DNA of 43,133 nucleotides from PVC group bacterium (GTDB lineage: Bacteria > Auribacterota > Erginobacteria > Erginobacterales > PUNC01): contig PUNC01000132.1 of NCBI GenBank assembly GCA_003551625.1, forward strand, positions 1 to 43,133, given 5' to 3'. The notes below the pieces were generated by a model. It saw only the letters and a list, made by a program, of their open reading frames with translations, was not told the DNA's origin and searched no databases. Each line of letters starts with the position of its first letter. The first letter of the stretch is position 1. Both the position numbers and the translations under genes were made by a program. Of the stretch, positions 31,250-40,582 are shown piece after piece.

Positions 31250-33388
31250 AGCTAAAAGACTGATATCGCCCTTGAATTCGCGGCTCCAAGCGGCATCGTC
31301 CTCCGACACGGAAACAAAAACCGGACCGAGCACTTCGAAGTCGGCCTCGCTCTCCACGGCCAGGCGCCAGCCGTTTTCGGACGAGGGCAGTCTAACCTTA
31401 AAAAGTTGCCACGACCAGCCGAATGTCTGGTCTTCCGCGAAGACCTTTCCGCCCGAGCCGTTCTTGACCGACACCCGGCAGGAGCGCAGGGGAAGAGGAA
31501 TCACCCGTTCCATCACGTCGTCCGGACCCGGCGGCATCAGGTCGGCCCGGACCGCGAAAAAGACGGTCAAAGCTTCAATCCGTTCTTCCGGAAAAAGAAA
31601 CGGCAGTTCCCATTCTCCCGGCGGCAACGCGGTTCGTTGCCGCTCGCCGAGCAAGCCGGGAACGACCTCCCCCCGAACTTCCCGTGAATCCGAAGCAAGA
31701 CCGACCTCTTTCCAGATCAATGGAGTCTCCTCCGGTTCCAAGGCCGAAGCGCGGATCCGTTCGAGGTCGTAAACGCGCCGGCCCGGCAGGTCCCAATAAA
31801 CGCCGGCGCGACTCTGATATTCCCCGGAATGCCGTCCGGACAGGGCCAGAAACTCCTCCGGTTCACCGATAAGATAACCGCGCTCATACAACCGCAGGTT
31901 AACAACCGGCAACAGCATCGAAAAGAGCTGCTCGGGCTCGTGGTTCCAGACCCGGAGCATAATGTCCCAGCGACGGGAGATGTCGAAGACGCGGGGCCGG
32001 TGGTAGGCGGTGTAAACCGGAACCGGCAACGCGTCCGCGGCGCGGAGGAGAGGCGGAAGGCCGAGAAGATCACGGGTATAAAGACGGGCTTCATCGTTGA
32101 ATCCGAAAGCCGACGGCAACTCGTCGAGTACCCTCGAGCTTTGGGTGTAATTGAGCAGACCGATTACGAGCAACGACAAGCACGCGAGCGACGTTCTCCA
32201 GCGTTTTCCCCCGGAAAACGATGCGGAGAGAAACGCGCCCAGGGGAAGTATAAACAGAATTATGATGGTGGAGTAATAGTAAACCGGCATCTCGACTGTA
32301 GCCGGAATTACCGGAAACATAAACAGGGCCACGGCGAGAAAATAAAGAACGGCCGGCAGCAACGGTTTGAGAGCGAAACGCAGGTATTTAATCCCGCCGG
32401 AGAAAAGCATCAGCACGGCCGCGGCGGGGCCGAACAGTCGCAGGTAAAACGGAAGGTTTTCTCCGGCGCCGAGATTCTGGTTTATCATCTCCCGAACTCC
32501 GACCAGGGCGAAATCACGCAATCGCGGGAAGATCACCAGCGGGTCGGCCAGCAGAGGCTCCAGACCGCCGGTCATCCAGTCCATCGGCGGCCAGCGGCCA
32601 ACCACCCGGCCGGCCAGGGGCGGCAGGATCCAGAACAAGGATGCCAGGTAAACGGCCCAGGCCGAAAGACAGGCAACGGCGGCGGGGAGGGCGTGCCTTT
32701 TCAGGGTATTCCACTCCAGGATAAAGAAGACCGCGATCAGGGGAACGAAAAGAAGAGCGAACTCGTGGGTGAAGATGGCCGCGGCCAGCGCCAGGCCTAT
32801 TCCAAGCCAGCGAAAACCGCCTTTTTCGAGATTCCGCAGCCTCACCGCCTCCCGGACGATATAGACGAGCAGAAAGGTCAGCAAGGCCATATTCGGGCGA
32901 ATCGGATAGTGGGCGTCGAGCAACGTCTGCGAAGTGGCCAACCAGAACGAGGCGGCCGCGAGCCCGGCCGGCAGGGAGCCGAACCACTCGCGGATCAAAT
33001 AAACCAATAAAAGCCAGGTCAGCAGGATAAGGATGAGGTTAACCGGTTCCCGCAAAGACGGCCCCCACCAGGAGTAAAAAGGCTGATAGAACTTGGGGAT
33101 CAGCGCGTCGAAGAGCATTATCGGGTAGCGGCCGTCGAACATTCCGCCCTGGGCTTCCCAGACCAGCGGCTTGAGCGGGTCGTAACGGTTGAACGAAGCG
33201 CTCAAGGGACCGTCCCGCAATCCCGCCTGAAGCCCGTAATAGCGCAACCTCAGCGTTTCCGGCTGGATCCAGTCCACCGGATGGTGGACGAGGAAAAGGG
33301 CAAAGATTCCCGCCGCCAGGACCGAAAAGATAACGGCCGTCGTCCTCGTTGAGGCGAATACCGGAATTTTCCGCGTAGGGATCTTCAC
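31244..33388 (-). CDS. Large GT-C-like membrane protein with soluble C-terminal domain
   Basis: This 714-residue protein starts at GTG 33388, 12 bases after the previous gene. It has about ten hydrophobic segments to residue ~400, a soluble region, and a C-terminal domain of about 200 residues that looks beta-rich. An outer-loop region after the first helix (HPVDWIQPETLRLRYYG) and the SLREPVNL stretch resemble neighbouring GT-C proteins in the gene train, but no catalytic motif is certain. The last residues and stop are supplied by the repeat arm at 31227-31262. Confidence 0.55.
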   Translation of the reverse strand: MKIPTRKIPVFASTRTTAVIFSVLAAGIFALFLVHHPVDWIQPETLRLRYYGLQAGLRDGPLSASFNRYDPLKPLVWEAQGGMFDGRYPIMLFDALIPKFYQPFYSWWGPSLREPVNLILILLTWLLLVYLIREWFGSLPAGLAAASFWLATSQTLLDAHYPIRPNMALLTFLLVYIVREAVRLRNLEKGGFRWLGIGLALAAAIFTHEFALLFVPLIAVFFILEWNTLKRHALPAAVACLSAWAVYLASLFWILPPLAGRVVGRWPPMDWMTGGLEPLLADPLVIFPRLRDFALVGVREMINQNLGAGENLPFYLRLFGPAAAVLMLFSGGIKYLRFALKPLLPAVLYFLAVALFMFPVIPATVEMPVYYYSTIIILFILPLGAFLSASFSGGKRWRTSLACLSLLVIGLLNYTQSSRVLDELPSAFGFNDEARLYTRDLLGLPPLLRAADALPVPVYTAYHRPRVFDISRRWDIMLRVWNHEPEQLFSMLLPVVNLRLYERGYLIGEPEEFLALSGRHSGEYQSRAGVYWDLPGRRVYDLERIRASALEPEETPLIWKEVGLASDSREVRGEVVPGLLGERQRTALPPGEWELPFLFPEERIEALTVFFAVRADLMPPGPDDVMERVIPLPLRSCRVSVKNGSGGKVFAEDQTFGWSWQLFKVRLPSSENGWRLAVESEADFEVLGPVFVSVSEDDAAWSREFKGDISLLAF

Positions 33389-33400
33389 TTCGAAACGGGT

Positions 33401-35308
33401 TTACTCGGTGAAGCTTAAGCCGGAAAGGGAAACATAAGGAACCGGGCGGCCGGAATGGCTTTCCTCGAATACCAGTCTATACATCCGGTAGGGCGCGTGA
33501 TTCCGGAAACTCCAGATCACCCAACGGTCGCCGGGCGGGCGCGACGGCCGCGAAAGTGGAGCGACCAGCGTCCACACTTCCCCGTCCATACTCCCCAGCA
33601 GTTCCGCCCGGCGGGGAAATTCTTCCGGCGCGGCCGGCCGGGGCAGCATCGCAACTCTCATCACCCGCGCGCCCTGCCTTTCCCCCCGGCCCCGAAAATC
33701 CGCCGTTACCCAGGGAGGATCTTCTCCGACGGGAGCCCGCCAGAAGGTGTCGGCGGAACCGTCGAGCAGGTTGGAAACGGGAGGATAATCACCGGGGTAT
33801 GGCCCCGAACTTAAGCGGAGCTCAGGCTCCAAGAGCAGTTGGCCCCGATCGGGCGGAGAATCGCTCAGCGACCCCTCTACGACGGCGGGTGGCGTCAATG
33901 GAAAGAACCAGAACCAGCGTTCCGGATAACTGGCAATGAACCTTTCGCGAACATCCGGATCGTCCCAAAACCGCCAGGCCCAGTAAACGTCGGAGAAAGT
34001 CAACCGGTGGAGGCGGTGGGAATGATCGCCGAAAAAGCCCCTTTCCTGCCGGTGGATGAAAGGAAAGTTATACATAAAAACAACGGCCATAAAAATAACA
34101 ATTGCCGCGTTGACCGCCCTCTGAAACGCCGGTCCCCGACGGGAGAACAGAACCGCCAGCGGAAACAATATGAACACCGAGAACAACGCCCCATAGTAAT
34201 AGGGGGTTTCCAGCGCCATCTGGTATTCATCCCCCCTGCTCCAGTAGAAGGTAATGAAGACCAGATAGGCGCAGAGCAGCAGGGTGGAGCGCAGCAACAT
34301 CTTTTTCTTTTCCGCGGAAAGATTAAGGAAGAGATAGGCCAGATACGGCAATACGAGCAGGTAGGCGGCGGCCCAGCCGGGCTTCTCCCAGGGGACGAAC
34401 TGACTGACGATCATATTCCTCGCGCTGGGGAGAATGTTCCCGACGTTCAACCATTCCCAGACGCTCGCGGCGGAAGCTTCTTCCGAACGAAGCATATAGG
34501 ACCAGAAATCGAATTCCCCCGAACCGTATCTTTCCACGAGGACCGGCGCGAGAAAGGTGACGAAGATGAGAAAGACCGCTATAAGCGAAAGATACAACCC
34601 CCTGAACAATCCCCGCCCTCTCGGCAAGAACAATGCCGGGAACATAATCGGAACAGCCGGATACAGAAACCAGGCGGTCTCGTCGACAAGAAACGAGACG
34701 AACAAAGCGGCCAGCATAACCGCGAACATTTTTAAGTTCCCGGCGCCGGCCGGTTCGCCGGAGATCCGGGCGGCCAGGTAAAAAGTGAATACCGTGAAAA
34801 AATTCACCAATGGCTTGACCGCGCTGTCGCGAAGGGTGATTCCCGACAACGATCCCGCGGAGAGAACAAGCAGGGTGACGCACAACCACGCGGCTGCCCG
34901 GTTTCCGGTGAGGAGGCGGATAAGCTTGAAAAAGAACAGCGGGGTGAGAACCAGGGTGAATATCCAGCCCAAAGACAGTGACGGATGGGGCGGCAGAAAA
35001 CGCGCCAGCCAGAGTAGAAACTTCGCGTCGAAAGTTTCAAAGGTCCAGCCGACGAACCTGACCCGGGAATGGCCGTCGTCGAAACACAGGACATCGAAAC
35101 CCCGCAACAAATCGCGGGGGACGATATTCACGCCGTGCCTCAGCACCCCCTGCTGAAACCGGATGGACCGGGACGACAAACCCACCGCGAGGGACGCTTC
35201 GTGATAATCGAAAATCCGGAAACCGATATATACCAGGGCAGCCGCAAACAGCAGCGGATAAAACAGCCTGCCGGATTTTCCGGTTATTCGTTTCAATTCC
35301 CGACCCAT
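33401..35308 (-). CDS. GT-C-like membrane protein with C-terminal discoidin-like domain
   Basis: This 635-residue protein runs from ATG 35308, overlapping the radical SAM gene by 16 bases; a longer frame from 35398 would overlap by more than 100 bases and is not preferred. It has about eleven hydrophobic segments, including LRDSAVKPLVNFFTVFTF, a stretch shared in character with the partial protein at 42077. The final ~150 residues form an F5/8 type C-like domain (LLDGSADTFWRA, SMDGEVW, YRMYRLVF) homologous to 25663-26247. A membrane glycosyltransferase carrying a carbohydrate-binding domain on the outer side is the simplest reading. Confidence 0.68.
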   Translation of the reverse strand: MGRELKRITGKSGRLFYPLLFAAALVYIGFRIFDYHEASLAVGLSSRSIRFQQGVLRHGVNIVPRDLLRGFDVLCFDDGHSRVRFVGWTFETFDAKFLLWLARFLPPHPSLSLGWIFTLVLTPLFFFKLIRLLTGNRAAAWLCVTLLVLSAGSLSGITLRDSAVKPLVNFFTVFTFYLAARISGEPAGAGNLKMFAVMLAALFVSFLVDETAWFLYPAVPIMFPALFLPRGRGLFRGLYLSLIAVFLIFVTFLAPVLVERYGSGEFDFWSYMLRSEEASAASVWEWLNVGNILPSARNMIVSQFVPWEKPGWAAAYLLVLPYLAYLFLNLSAEKKKMLLRSTLLLCAYLVFITFYWSRGDEYQMALETPYYYGALFSVFILFPLAVLFSRRGPAFQRAVNAAIVIFMAVVFMYNFPFIHRQERGFFGDHSHRLHRLTFSDVYWAWRFWDDPDVRERFIASYPERWFWFFPLTPPAVVEGSLSDSPPDRGQLLLEPELRLSSGPYPGDYPPVSNLLDGSADTFWRAPVGEDPPWVTADFRGRGERQGARVMRVAMLPRPAAPEEFPRRAELLGSMDGEVWTLVAPLSRPSRPPGDRWVIWSFRNHAPYRMYRLVFEESHSGRPVPYVSLSGLSFTE

Positions 35309-36756
35309 CGGTTGACAACCTTGCGGTAAGATAACAAGTATTGCCGGAACAGACGCAGAAAATCCCTCACCCCGGTCCGCCGCGGAATAAGTCTCCACAG
35401 ATAATACCCGTCGGCAAGATCCCCCAACGTGCGAAACAGACGGTTGGGAGGAAGATTGGTCAACCGGTTGTAAAGCGGCCAGAGACGGGGATGACGCACC
35501 CCCAGGTTGAAGAAGGAGCGTAGGTTCACCAGACGACGCTTATCCTCCTCCGACCGGAACGAAAGCAGCGTATAGTGCATATAATTTTCCGGAAAGTCAT
35601 CGACACCGCCGTCGTAAACCCCCTGCTCGATCGCGTATTTCGTCAGCTCCAGGCCGGGATAAGGGGTAAAATAAGATACCGCGGCGAAATCCGGCGCCGC
35701 CGCGATATTCAGGGACAGGGTTTTCAGGGCCTGCTGGTAGGTCTCGGTGGGCAATCCGACCATATTCTCGGTTAAAACCTTTATGCCGGCTTGCCGGCAA
35801 TCTTTGATGACTCGAACCAGATCTTCGTTCGACATTCTCCGATTCAGGACGCGGCGGCGGTATTCCTCATCACCGGATTCCACTCCCACGTGAATCAGCC
35901 AGCAGTTGGCCGCGGCCAGCGCCGATATGCAGTCGGCGTCCAGGTGCTCCACCCGGGTGTTTATTTGAAAAGGCAGCCCGACCTCCCGTCGATAGATCTC
36001 GCAAAAATCGATCGTCCAAGATTTGTTAAGAGTAAAACAGTCGTCCACGAAGCTGACCATCTTGACGTTCATCCGGCTTCGTTCAACGTTAATCTCGGCG
36101 CAGACGCTCTCCGGCCGGCGACTGTGATAACAATCCGCGCCGCTGACACCGTACATCCGGTTGTAGGCGTGGTTGAAACAGAACGTGCAGCGATAGGGGC
36201 AGCCGCGATGGGCGATGAAATGCTTTATTCCGTGCAGATCGGTAACCGGATATTTTTTTATAAACATCGTCCGATCCGGATAAGGCAGGGAGTCCGGGTC
36301 CGTGATCAGGGGACGAACCGGCCTTTTCTCCACCCGCCCGTTCCGCTTGATCCAGAAATTGTCCACATCGGAGGGAATATCTCCCCGGTCCCGATACTTC
36401 TCCATAAACTCGGCCAGGGCCAGCTCTCCCTCCCCGCGACAGACAGCGTCGATTCCCGGCTCGGCGACAATCTCCGGAAAAAAGGTTGGGTGCGGTCCGC
36501 CAAATATTCCGACAAACTCTAATTCCCTCTTCAGGGTTCTGAAGAATTCCACCAGACTCCGGTGAGTGCCGGATATCACGGTCGCCCCGACAACATCCGG
36601 GGCGTATTCCACCACTTCGCCCACGGATTTATCGGTCTTAATCCCGGCTTCGAACACCCGGCATTCAAAACCCCTCTCCTTGAGCACGGCGGCGCAGTAA
36701 GCCACTCCCAGGGGTATGGAATACTCAACCTGGCGGACAATGAACGCGACTTTCAT
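35293..36756 (-). CDS. B12-binding-type radical SAM protein
   Basis: This 487-residue protein runs from ATG 36756 (MKVAFIVRQVEYSIP), a normal family N-terminus; the frame upstream to 36891 overlaps the methyltransferase and is rejected. The B12-domain region has IFGGPHPTFFPE (84-95) and CRGEGELALAEFM. The radical SAM motif is CPYRCTFC (Cys186, Cys190, Cys193), then VSFVDDCF and HVGVESGDEEYRRR. It follows the methyltransferase by 25 bases and overlaps the GT-C gene start. This close packing suggests a shared pathway with both. Confidence 0.85.
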   Translation of the reverse strand: MKVAFIVRQVEYSIPLGVAYCAAVLKERGFECRVFEAGIKTDKSVGEVVEYAPDVVGATVISGTHRSLVEFFRTLKRELEFVGIFGGPHPTFFPEIVAEPGIDAVCRGEGELALAEFMEKYRDRGDIPSDVDNFWIKRNGRVEKRPVRPLITDPDSLPYPDRTMFIKKYPVTDLHGIKHFIAHRGCPYRCTFCFNHAYNRMYGVSGADCYHSRRPESVCAEINVERSRMNVKMVSFVDDCFTLNKSWTIDFCEIYRREVGLPFQINTRVEHLDADCISALAAANCWLIHVGVESGDEEYRRRVLNRRMSNEDLVRVIKDCRQAGIKVLTENMVGLPTETYQQALKTLSLNIAAAPDFAAVSYFTPYPGLELTKYAIEQGVYDGGVDDFPENYMHYTLLSFRSEEDKRRLVNLRSFFNLGVRHPRLWPLYNRLTNLPPNRLFRTLGDLADGYYLWRLIPRRTGVRDFLRLFRQYLLSYRKVVNRWVGN

Positions 36757-36781
36757 TCCCGAGGAGATTCCCGAAGCGATA

Positions 36782-37537
36782 TCAGTCCGCCGAAACGCGG
36801 CGCAGAAGAAGCGACGCGGTGACGCCGAAAGGAGCGGGCAAGCGACGGAAAAGCAGTCTCTCCATCGTTCCCAGCGACAGACTGACGGCATTGGTGATGG
36901 GATTTTCCAAGGACAGGTCGGTGGCGTTTCTTTTTGATAGCCTCCGAACGATCCACAGCGGCAAGAAAGCGAACATATGCAGATAGGTCCTGCGAAGACA
37001 TTCGACTGGTTGCCCCGAGAATAGTTCCATCAGCTGTTCGGTGGTGAACCGGCGGCAGCCACCGAACACTTCGTCGTGCCGGCCGAAGAGACAGGAAAAA
37101 GCCGGCTCCGCCGCCACCACCAGGCCGCCCGGACGGCAGACCCTCACCGCCTCCCGCGCGATCCGGCCAGGATCGTGGGCCTCGCGCTGGTGCAGCAATC
37201 CCTCGCAAATCACCACGTCGCAGATTCCGTCCTTAAGCGGAATCCGATGGGCGTCCCCGCATACCCGGACGCAGTTTCGGGATCGGGCGAGTTTTAAGGC
37301 CAGCGGCCTGATATCGAGCAGTATCCGGGAAACGCCGGCGGGAAGCCCGGCGGTGGACCAACCGGCGGCCGAACCCAGATCCAGAAAAGTCATTCCGGGC
37401 TTCACGTAGGGACGGACCATATCCAGAATCGCCGGATAATGAACCTTAAACCACCAATGGCGGTTCTGCAACTGTTGCATCTCCCGGTAGAGGGCGGGAT
37501 AATCAACCGGGGGCGGACCTATATCGGAATTATTCAT
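36782..37537 (-). CDS. SAM-dependent methyltransferase (class I)
   Basis: This 251-residue protein has an N-terminal RHWWFKVHYPAIL helix typical of sugar/lipid methyltransferases, motif I FLDLGSAAGWSTAGL (51-65), and the post-motif CEGLLHQREAHDPGRI region. The C-terminus has a membrane-associated look (AFLPLWIVRR). It is the first gene of the minus-strand gene train and divergent from the YfhO-like gene. Substrate unknown. Confidence 0.8.
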   Translation of the reverse strand: MNNSDIGPPPVDYPALYREMQQLQNRHWWFKVHYPAILDMVRPYVKPGMTFLDLGSAAGWSTAGLPAGVSRILLDIRPLALKLARSRNCVRVCGDAHRIPLKDGICDVVICEGLLHQREAHDPGRIAREAVRVCRPGGLVVAAEPAFSCLFGRHDEVFGGCRRFTTEQLMELFSGQPVECLRRTYLHMFAFLPLWIVRRLSKRNATDLSLENPITNAVSLSLGTMERLLFRRLPAPFGVTASLLLRRVSAD

Positions 37538-37602
37538 CTTGGCGATTGCTTGCCGAAAAATCGCGCGGGGATATTCACCGTTATTTTCTTCTTCAACCGG
37601 AG

Positions 37603-37608
37603 TATAAT
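37603..37608 (+). promoter_or_regulatory. Candidate -10 box upstream of the 37667 gene
   Basis: A consensus TATAAT lies about 60 bases before the start codon in the divergent intergenic region. The -35 region (TTATTT near 37581) is weak, so this is only a candidate. Confidence 0.3.
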
Positions 37609-37666
37609 CCGCAAACCGGCTCGGTTCCGCGCGCCGGCGGGAAGACAGGATCAGAAAATACCAAAA

Positions 37667-39997
37667 ATGACCATCCTCGGCATTCTTTTTCTGGCCGGCG
37701 GGATCTTCGTCGTCTCTTCATTGAGCCTGAACACGGCCCGGGGAATAACCGACTCGGCCGAAAAACGCTGGGTCACGATCGGGCTGCGCTGGATTTTCCC
37801 CGCCCTGCTGCTGGCGGCGGCGTTTTGGATTTCATCCTCCCACCCCGACGCGGCGGAACGTTTTCTGGCGTCACCCGCCAACGCGGCCCTGGTCTTCGCC
37901 GTCTATTGTCTTTTCGCCGCCGCAACGGTTAAAAGAAGCGGAGGAAAGACCAGCCCCGGAAACGGCTCAAGGCGGCCCCGGAACCAGCGCGCGGCCAAGT
38001 TGATTCTTTTTCCGACGGCACTGGCGGCCGGCGCCGTCGTCATCCAAGTTATCGGAAATCAAAATGACGCGATCTTCGCCGGTCTGCTGGGAGTGGCGGC
38101 GGTGTTTTCGCTTCCCTTGTTGAAGTTCGGCGGCGACCCCCTGGCTTTTTACGCCGCCTGCCTTCCCTATCTGGCGTTCGGCCTCTCCCACGTCCTGTCC
38201 CAGGTTATGGTCGAGGGCGACAGCTCGATCTGGCATTACCCGGTCTTTGAATTCATCGCCCGCTCCTTCGCGGCGGGAAATTTTCTTCCGCCCTGGCTTC
38301 CACAGAGCGGTGGAATAAGGACCGGCTTGTTCCATATCAACCTGTTTTTCGGCCTTCCCCAGAAAGCCGCGGGTTATTTTATCTATTCTCTCTTCCCGAT
38401 TCCGATACCGGTTCTCTACAAATTTCAATATCTCCTGGGAATAATCATCCTTTCACTGGGTTGGTGGCTGGCACTGAAAAAGATCACCGGCAACCGGTAC
38501 GCCGCTTATTTCGGAACCTTAATGGTCACGCTGGGGGGAACCGGCTTCACCTTCCACCAGGAACAGGCGGTCTCAACCGCCTACCTTTTCCCCTGGTTCA
38601 TCTGGTGCCTGCTGAAGCTCAAGGAATCGCCGCGCTGGCTTCTTCCCGCCGCGGCCGTCGCCGGGCTCGGCCTCTCAACCCATTATCCCCATATTCAGTT
38701 GATCAGCCTGCTGCTGGCGGCGGGAGCGCTGGCCGCGGCCGGCCGGTTTCGTCCGGTGGCGGCTCTGACTTCCGGCGGAAGGCTGATTTTGCCTTCTCTG
38801 GTCCTGGCTTTCCTGGCGATAGCGCCCGCGATCTACATCGCGCGCCACTCGCCGGAGCTTGCCAGCGAACTGCGGGGAATGGATGTCGCCCAAAGACCGG
38901 CCGACCTGCGGGAATACCTTCAACTGCAGACAGGCGCTTCTTCCGCCTCGCCGGGTTATCTCCGCCAATACCTCTTGCCGGAGTGGAGCAAAACCGGCGA
39001 GGAACGCCCCGTGGTGGACGTGCAGGACCGCTGCGCTTTCTTCGTGGGCCGGGCGGGTCTGCTCCTGGCCGGCGCGGGCCTGATCCTGGCGTTCCCCAAA
39101 TCGCTAACAGCCGGGCTGGCGGCGGTAATATTCTCGCTGCTCAGCCTCGGCATTAATTCTCCCATCCCCCTCCCCGGATATCTTTTTCAATTAGGAGTGC
39201 CCTTCTTCGACGTCTTCCGCCAGTGGGTCCATTTCTTCCCGATGATCAATTTTTCCCTTTCCCTCCTGGCGGCGCTGGCCATAGCCCGGCTGGTCGCTGC
39301 AGCGGGTGAACGTTTCCGGCGAGCCGCCGGGATCGCGATCGCCGTCCTGGTCTTCCTCCAGGTGGCCGACACCGCCTACTACGGGCATAAATACCTTTCT
39401 CTCTTCCCGGTTCCCGCGGAGACCCACGACCTCAGGGAGGAATTCAGCGAGCGGGGCGAACATTCGATCAGCTCCGTCTTTCAATATCGCGACCGTTTTC
39501 ATCTGGTCCGCGCCTGCGGTGAGCGGGCCATCCCCGAAAGCCCCTTTCTGGCGGAAAAGGTGCTGAACTTGGAGCCGGAAGACGCCTTCAACCCCGGCAA
39601 CGTCTGCCTGGCCCTGCGGCGGGACGCAGAAGTTTCGGCGGTAACCCGGATTCCCCGGGAGGCGCTGCCGGCCGGAGTCTCCGTCTTCGGCGAGGAAACC
39701 TCCAGGATCGATCTGCGGATCGGTTTTAACGGTTTGCGAGGCGACGTCGCTCTCGATCGCCCCGGTCTGCTGGTCACGCCGATGAACATCGGTTTGCGGC
39801 CGCGGGGCGGCGTTAACGGGGAACGCAAACCGGTATGGCCGGTAAACGCGGCCCTGACCGGGGTTTTGCTCGATGAGGGAAGCCATCGACTTGAATTGAG
39901 GGTCGGCCACGACATCTACCTGGTTTTATTTCTCCTGCAATGGTTACTTTTCGGATCTTTAGCCGTATTTTTCATCAAGACGAATAAACCGGGCTAA
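37667..39997 (+). CDS. YfhO-like large membrane protein
   Basis: This is a 776-residue protein from ATG 37667; the frame upstream runs over the divergent methyltransferase and is not used. It has about fourteen hydrophobic segments, then a soluble C-terminal region and one last helix. The tail (PGLLVTPMNIGLRPR, ALTGVLLDEGSHRLELRV) follows the YfhO pattern seen also at 23277-25580. A loop with VEGDSSIWHYP (acidic pair) follows an early helix. Probably a membrane glycosyltransferase-like protein; exact activity unknown. Confidence 0.66.
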   Translation: MTILGILFLAGGIFVVSSLSLNTARGITDSAEKRWVTIGLRWIFPALLLAAAFWISSSHPDAAERFLASPANAALVFAVYCLFAAATVKRSGGKTSPGNGSRRPRNQRAAKLILFPTALAAGAVVIQVIGNQNDAIFAGLLGVAAVFSLPLLKFGGDPLAFYAACLPYLAFGLSHVLSQVMVEGDSSIWHYPVFEFIARSFAAGNFLPPWLPQSGGIRTGLFHINLFFGLPQKAAGYFIYSLFPIPIPVLYKFQYLLGIIILSLGWWLALKKITGNRYAAYFGTLMVTLGGTGFTFHQEQAVSTAYLFPWFIWCLLKLKESPRWLLPAAAVAGLGLSTHYPHIQLISLLLAAGALAAAGRFRPVAALTSGGRLILPSLVLAFLAIAPAIYIARHSPELASELRGMDVAQRPADLREYLQLQTGASSASPGYLRQYLLPEWSKTGEERPVVDVQDRCAFFVGRAGLLLAGAGLILAFPKSLTAGLAAVIFSLLSLGINSPIPLPGYLFQLGVPFFDVFRQWVHFFPMINFSLSLLAALAIARLVAAAGERFRRAAGIAIAVLVFLQVADTAYYGHKYLSLFPVPAETHDLREEFSERGEHSISSVFQYRDRFHLVRACGERAIPESPFLAEKVLNLEPEDAFNPGNVCLALRRDAEVSAVTRIPREALPAGVSVFGEETSRIDLRIGFNGLRGDVALDRPGLLVTPMNIGLRPRGGVNGERKPVWPVNAALTGVLLDEGSHRLELRVGHDIYLVLFLLQWLLFGSLAVFFIKTNKPG

Positions 39998-40017
39998 TAT
40001 CAAATATCTCTTTCCTT

Positions 40018-40048
40018 TCATCCCGTTAATCCTGTTATCCTGTCAAAT
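40018..40048 (-). repeat. CAGGAT array (reverse orientation), solo
   Basis: ATCCCGTTAATCCTGTTATCCTGTC, the same sequence as the right flank of cassette 1, lies between the YfhO-like gene and the small membrane gene. Confidence 0.8.
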
Positions 40049-40072
40049 AATTGTATGCCTTTAAGGGGGATT

Positions 40073-40582
40073 ATGAATCCGTTTCCGTCAATCCTGATCC
40101 GGGGGACGATCACCTTCCTGGCGGCGCTGATCGTCCACATCGTTTTCTGGCGCGCGAAGCGCCCCCCCCGGGAGATGGCCTGGCTGGTTTTCCTGTTTCT
40201 GGCGCTGCCGCTTGCCCTTTATTCGTTTCTCTTCCTGGTTTGCCGGGATGCCGCGGCAACGAGCTGGGTGTTGGCCTTTATCTGGCATACCGCGCTCTCG
40301 GCCGCCTACATAATGACCTACCCACCGATACAGGCGGGATGCCCGTCGCTCAAGATCGTCCTGGCCGTCAACCGCGCCGGGAGGAAAGGGCTCTCGCTGG
40401 AAGAGATCACGGATCTTTTCTCGGAAGAGGCGATGTTCGGCGATCGTTTCAACGATTTGATAGAAGACGGTCTGATCTCCTGGAAATACGATACCTGGGG
40501 CATCAGCGGCACGGGGCAATTGATCGCCCGCTTTTTCATTTTTTACCGCAAACTTCTCAAGCTGCCCCTGGGAGAGGGATGA
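40073..40582 (+). CDS. Small membrane protein: three helices plus winged-helix-like tail (a)
   Basis: This 169-residue protein runs from ATG 40073, directly behind AAGGGGGAT; an ATG at 40055 without a ribosome site is less likely. Hydrophobic segments at about 5-25, 36-56 and 64-83 precede a ~80-residue cytosolic tail that reads like a winged helix: SLKIVLAVNRAGRKGLSLEEI, DRFNDLIEDGLI, then a GISGTGQLIARFF wing-like end. Its last bases overlap the next gene (ATGA). I do not recognise a named family. The pairing with the DPM1-like gene suggests an accessory role. Confidence 0.68.
   Translation: MNPFPSILIRGTITFLAALIVHIVFWRAKRPPREMAWLVFLFLALPLALYSFLFLVCRDAAATSWVLAFIWHTALSAAYIMTYPPIQAGCPSLKIVLAVNRAGRKGLSLEEITDLFSEEAMFGDRFNDLIEDGLISWKYDTWGISGTGQLIARFFIFYRKLLKLPLGEG

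Noticed and set aside
35309-35398. Longer N-terminus of the discoidin-bearing GT-C protein
   Set aside because: It would overlap the radical SAM gene by over 100 bases and adds a non-hydrophobic leader. ATG 35308 gives a normal short overlap.
37439-37666. Upstream extension of the YfhO-like gene
   Set aside because: It runs antisense over the start of the divergent methyltransferase gene, and the hydrophobic N-terminus begins at ATG 37667.
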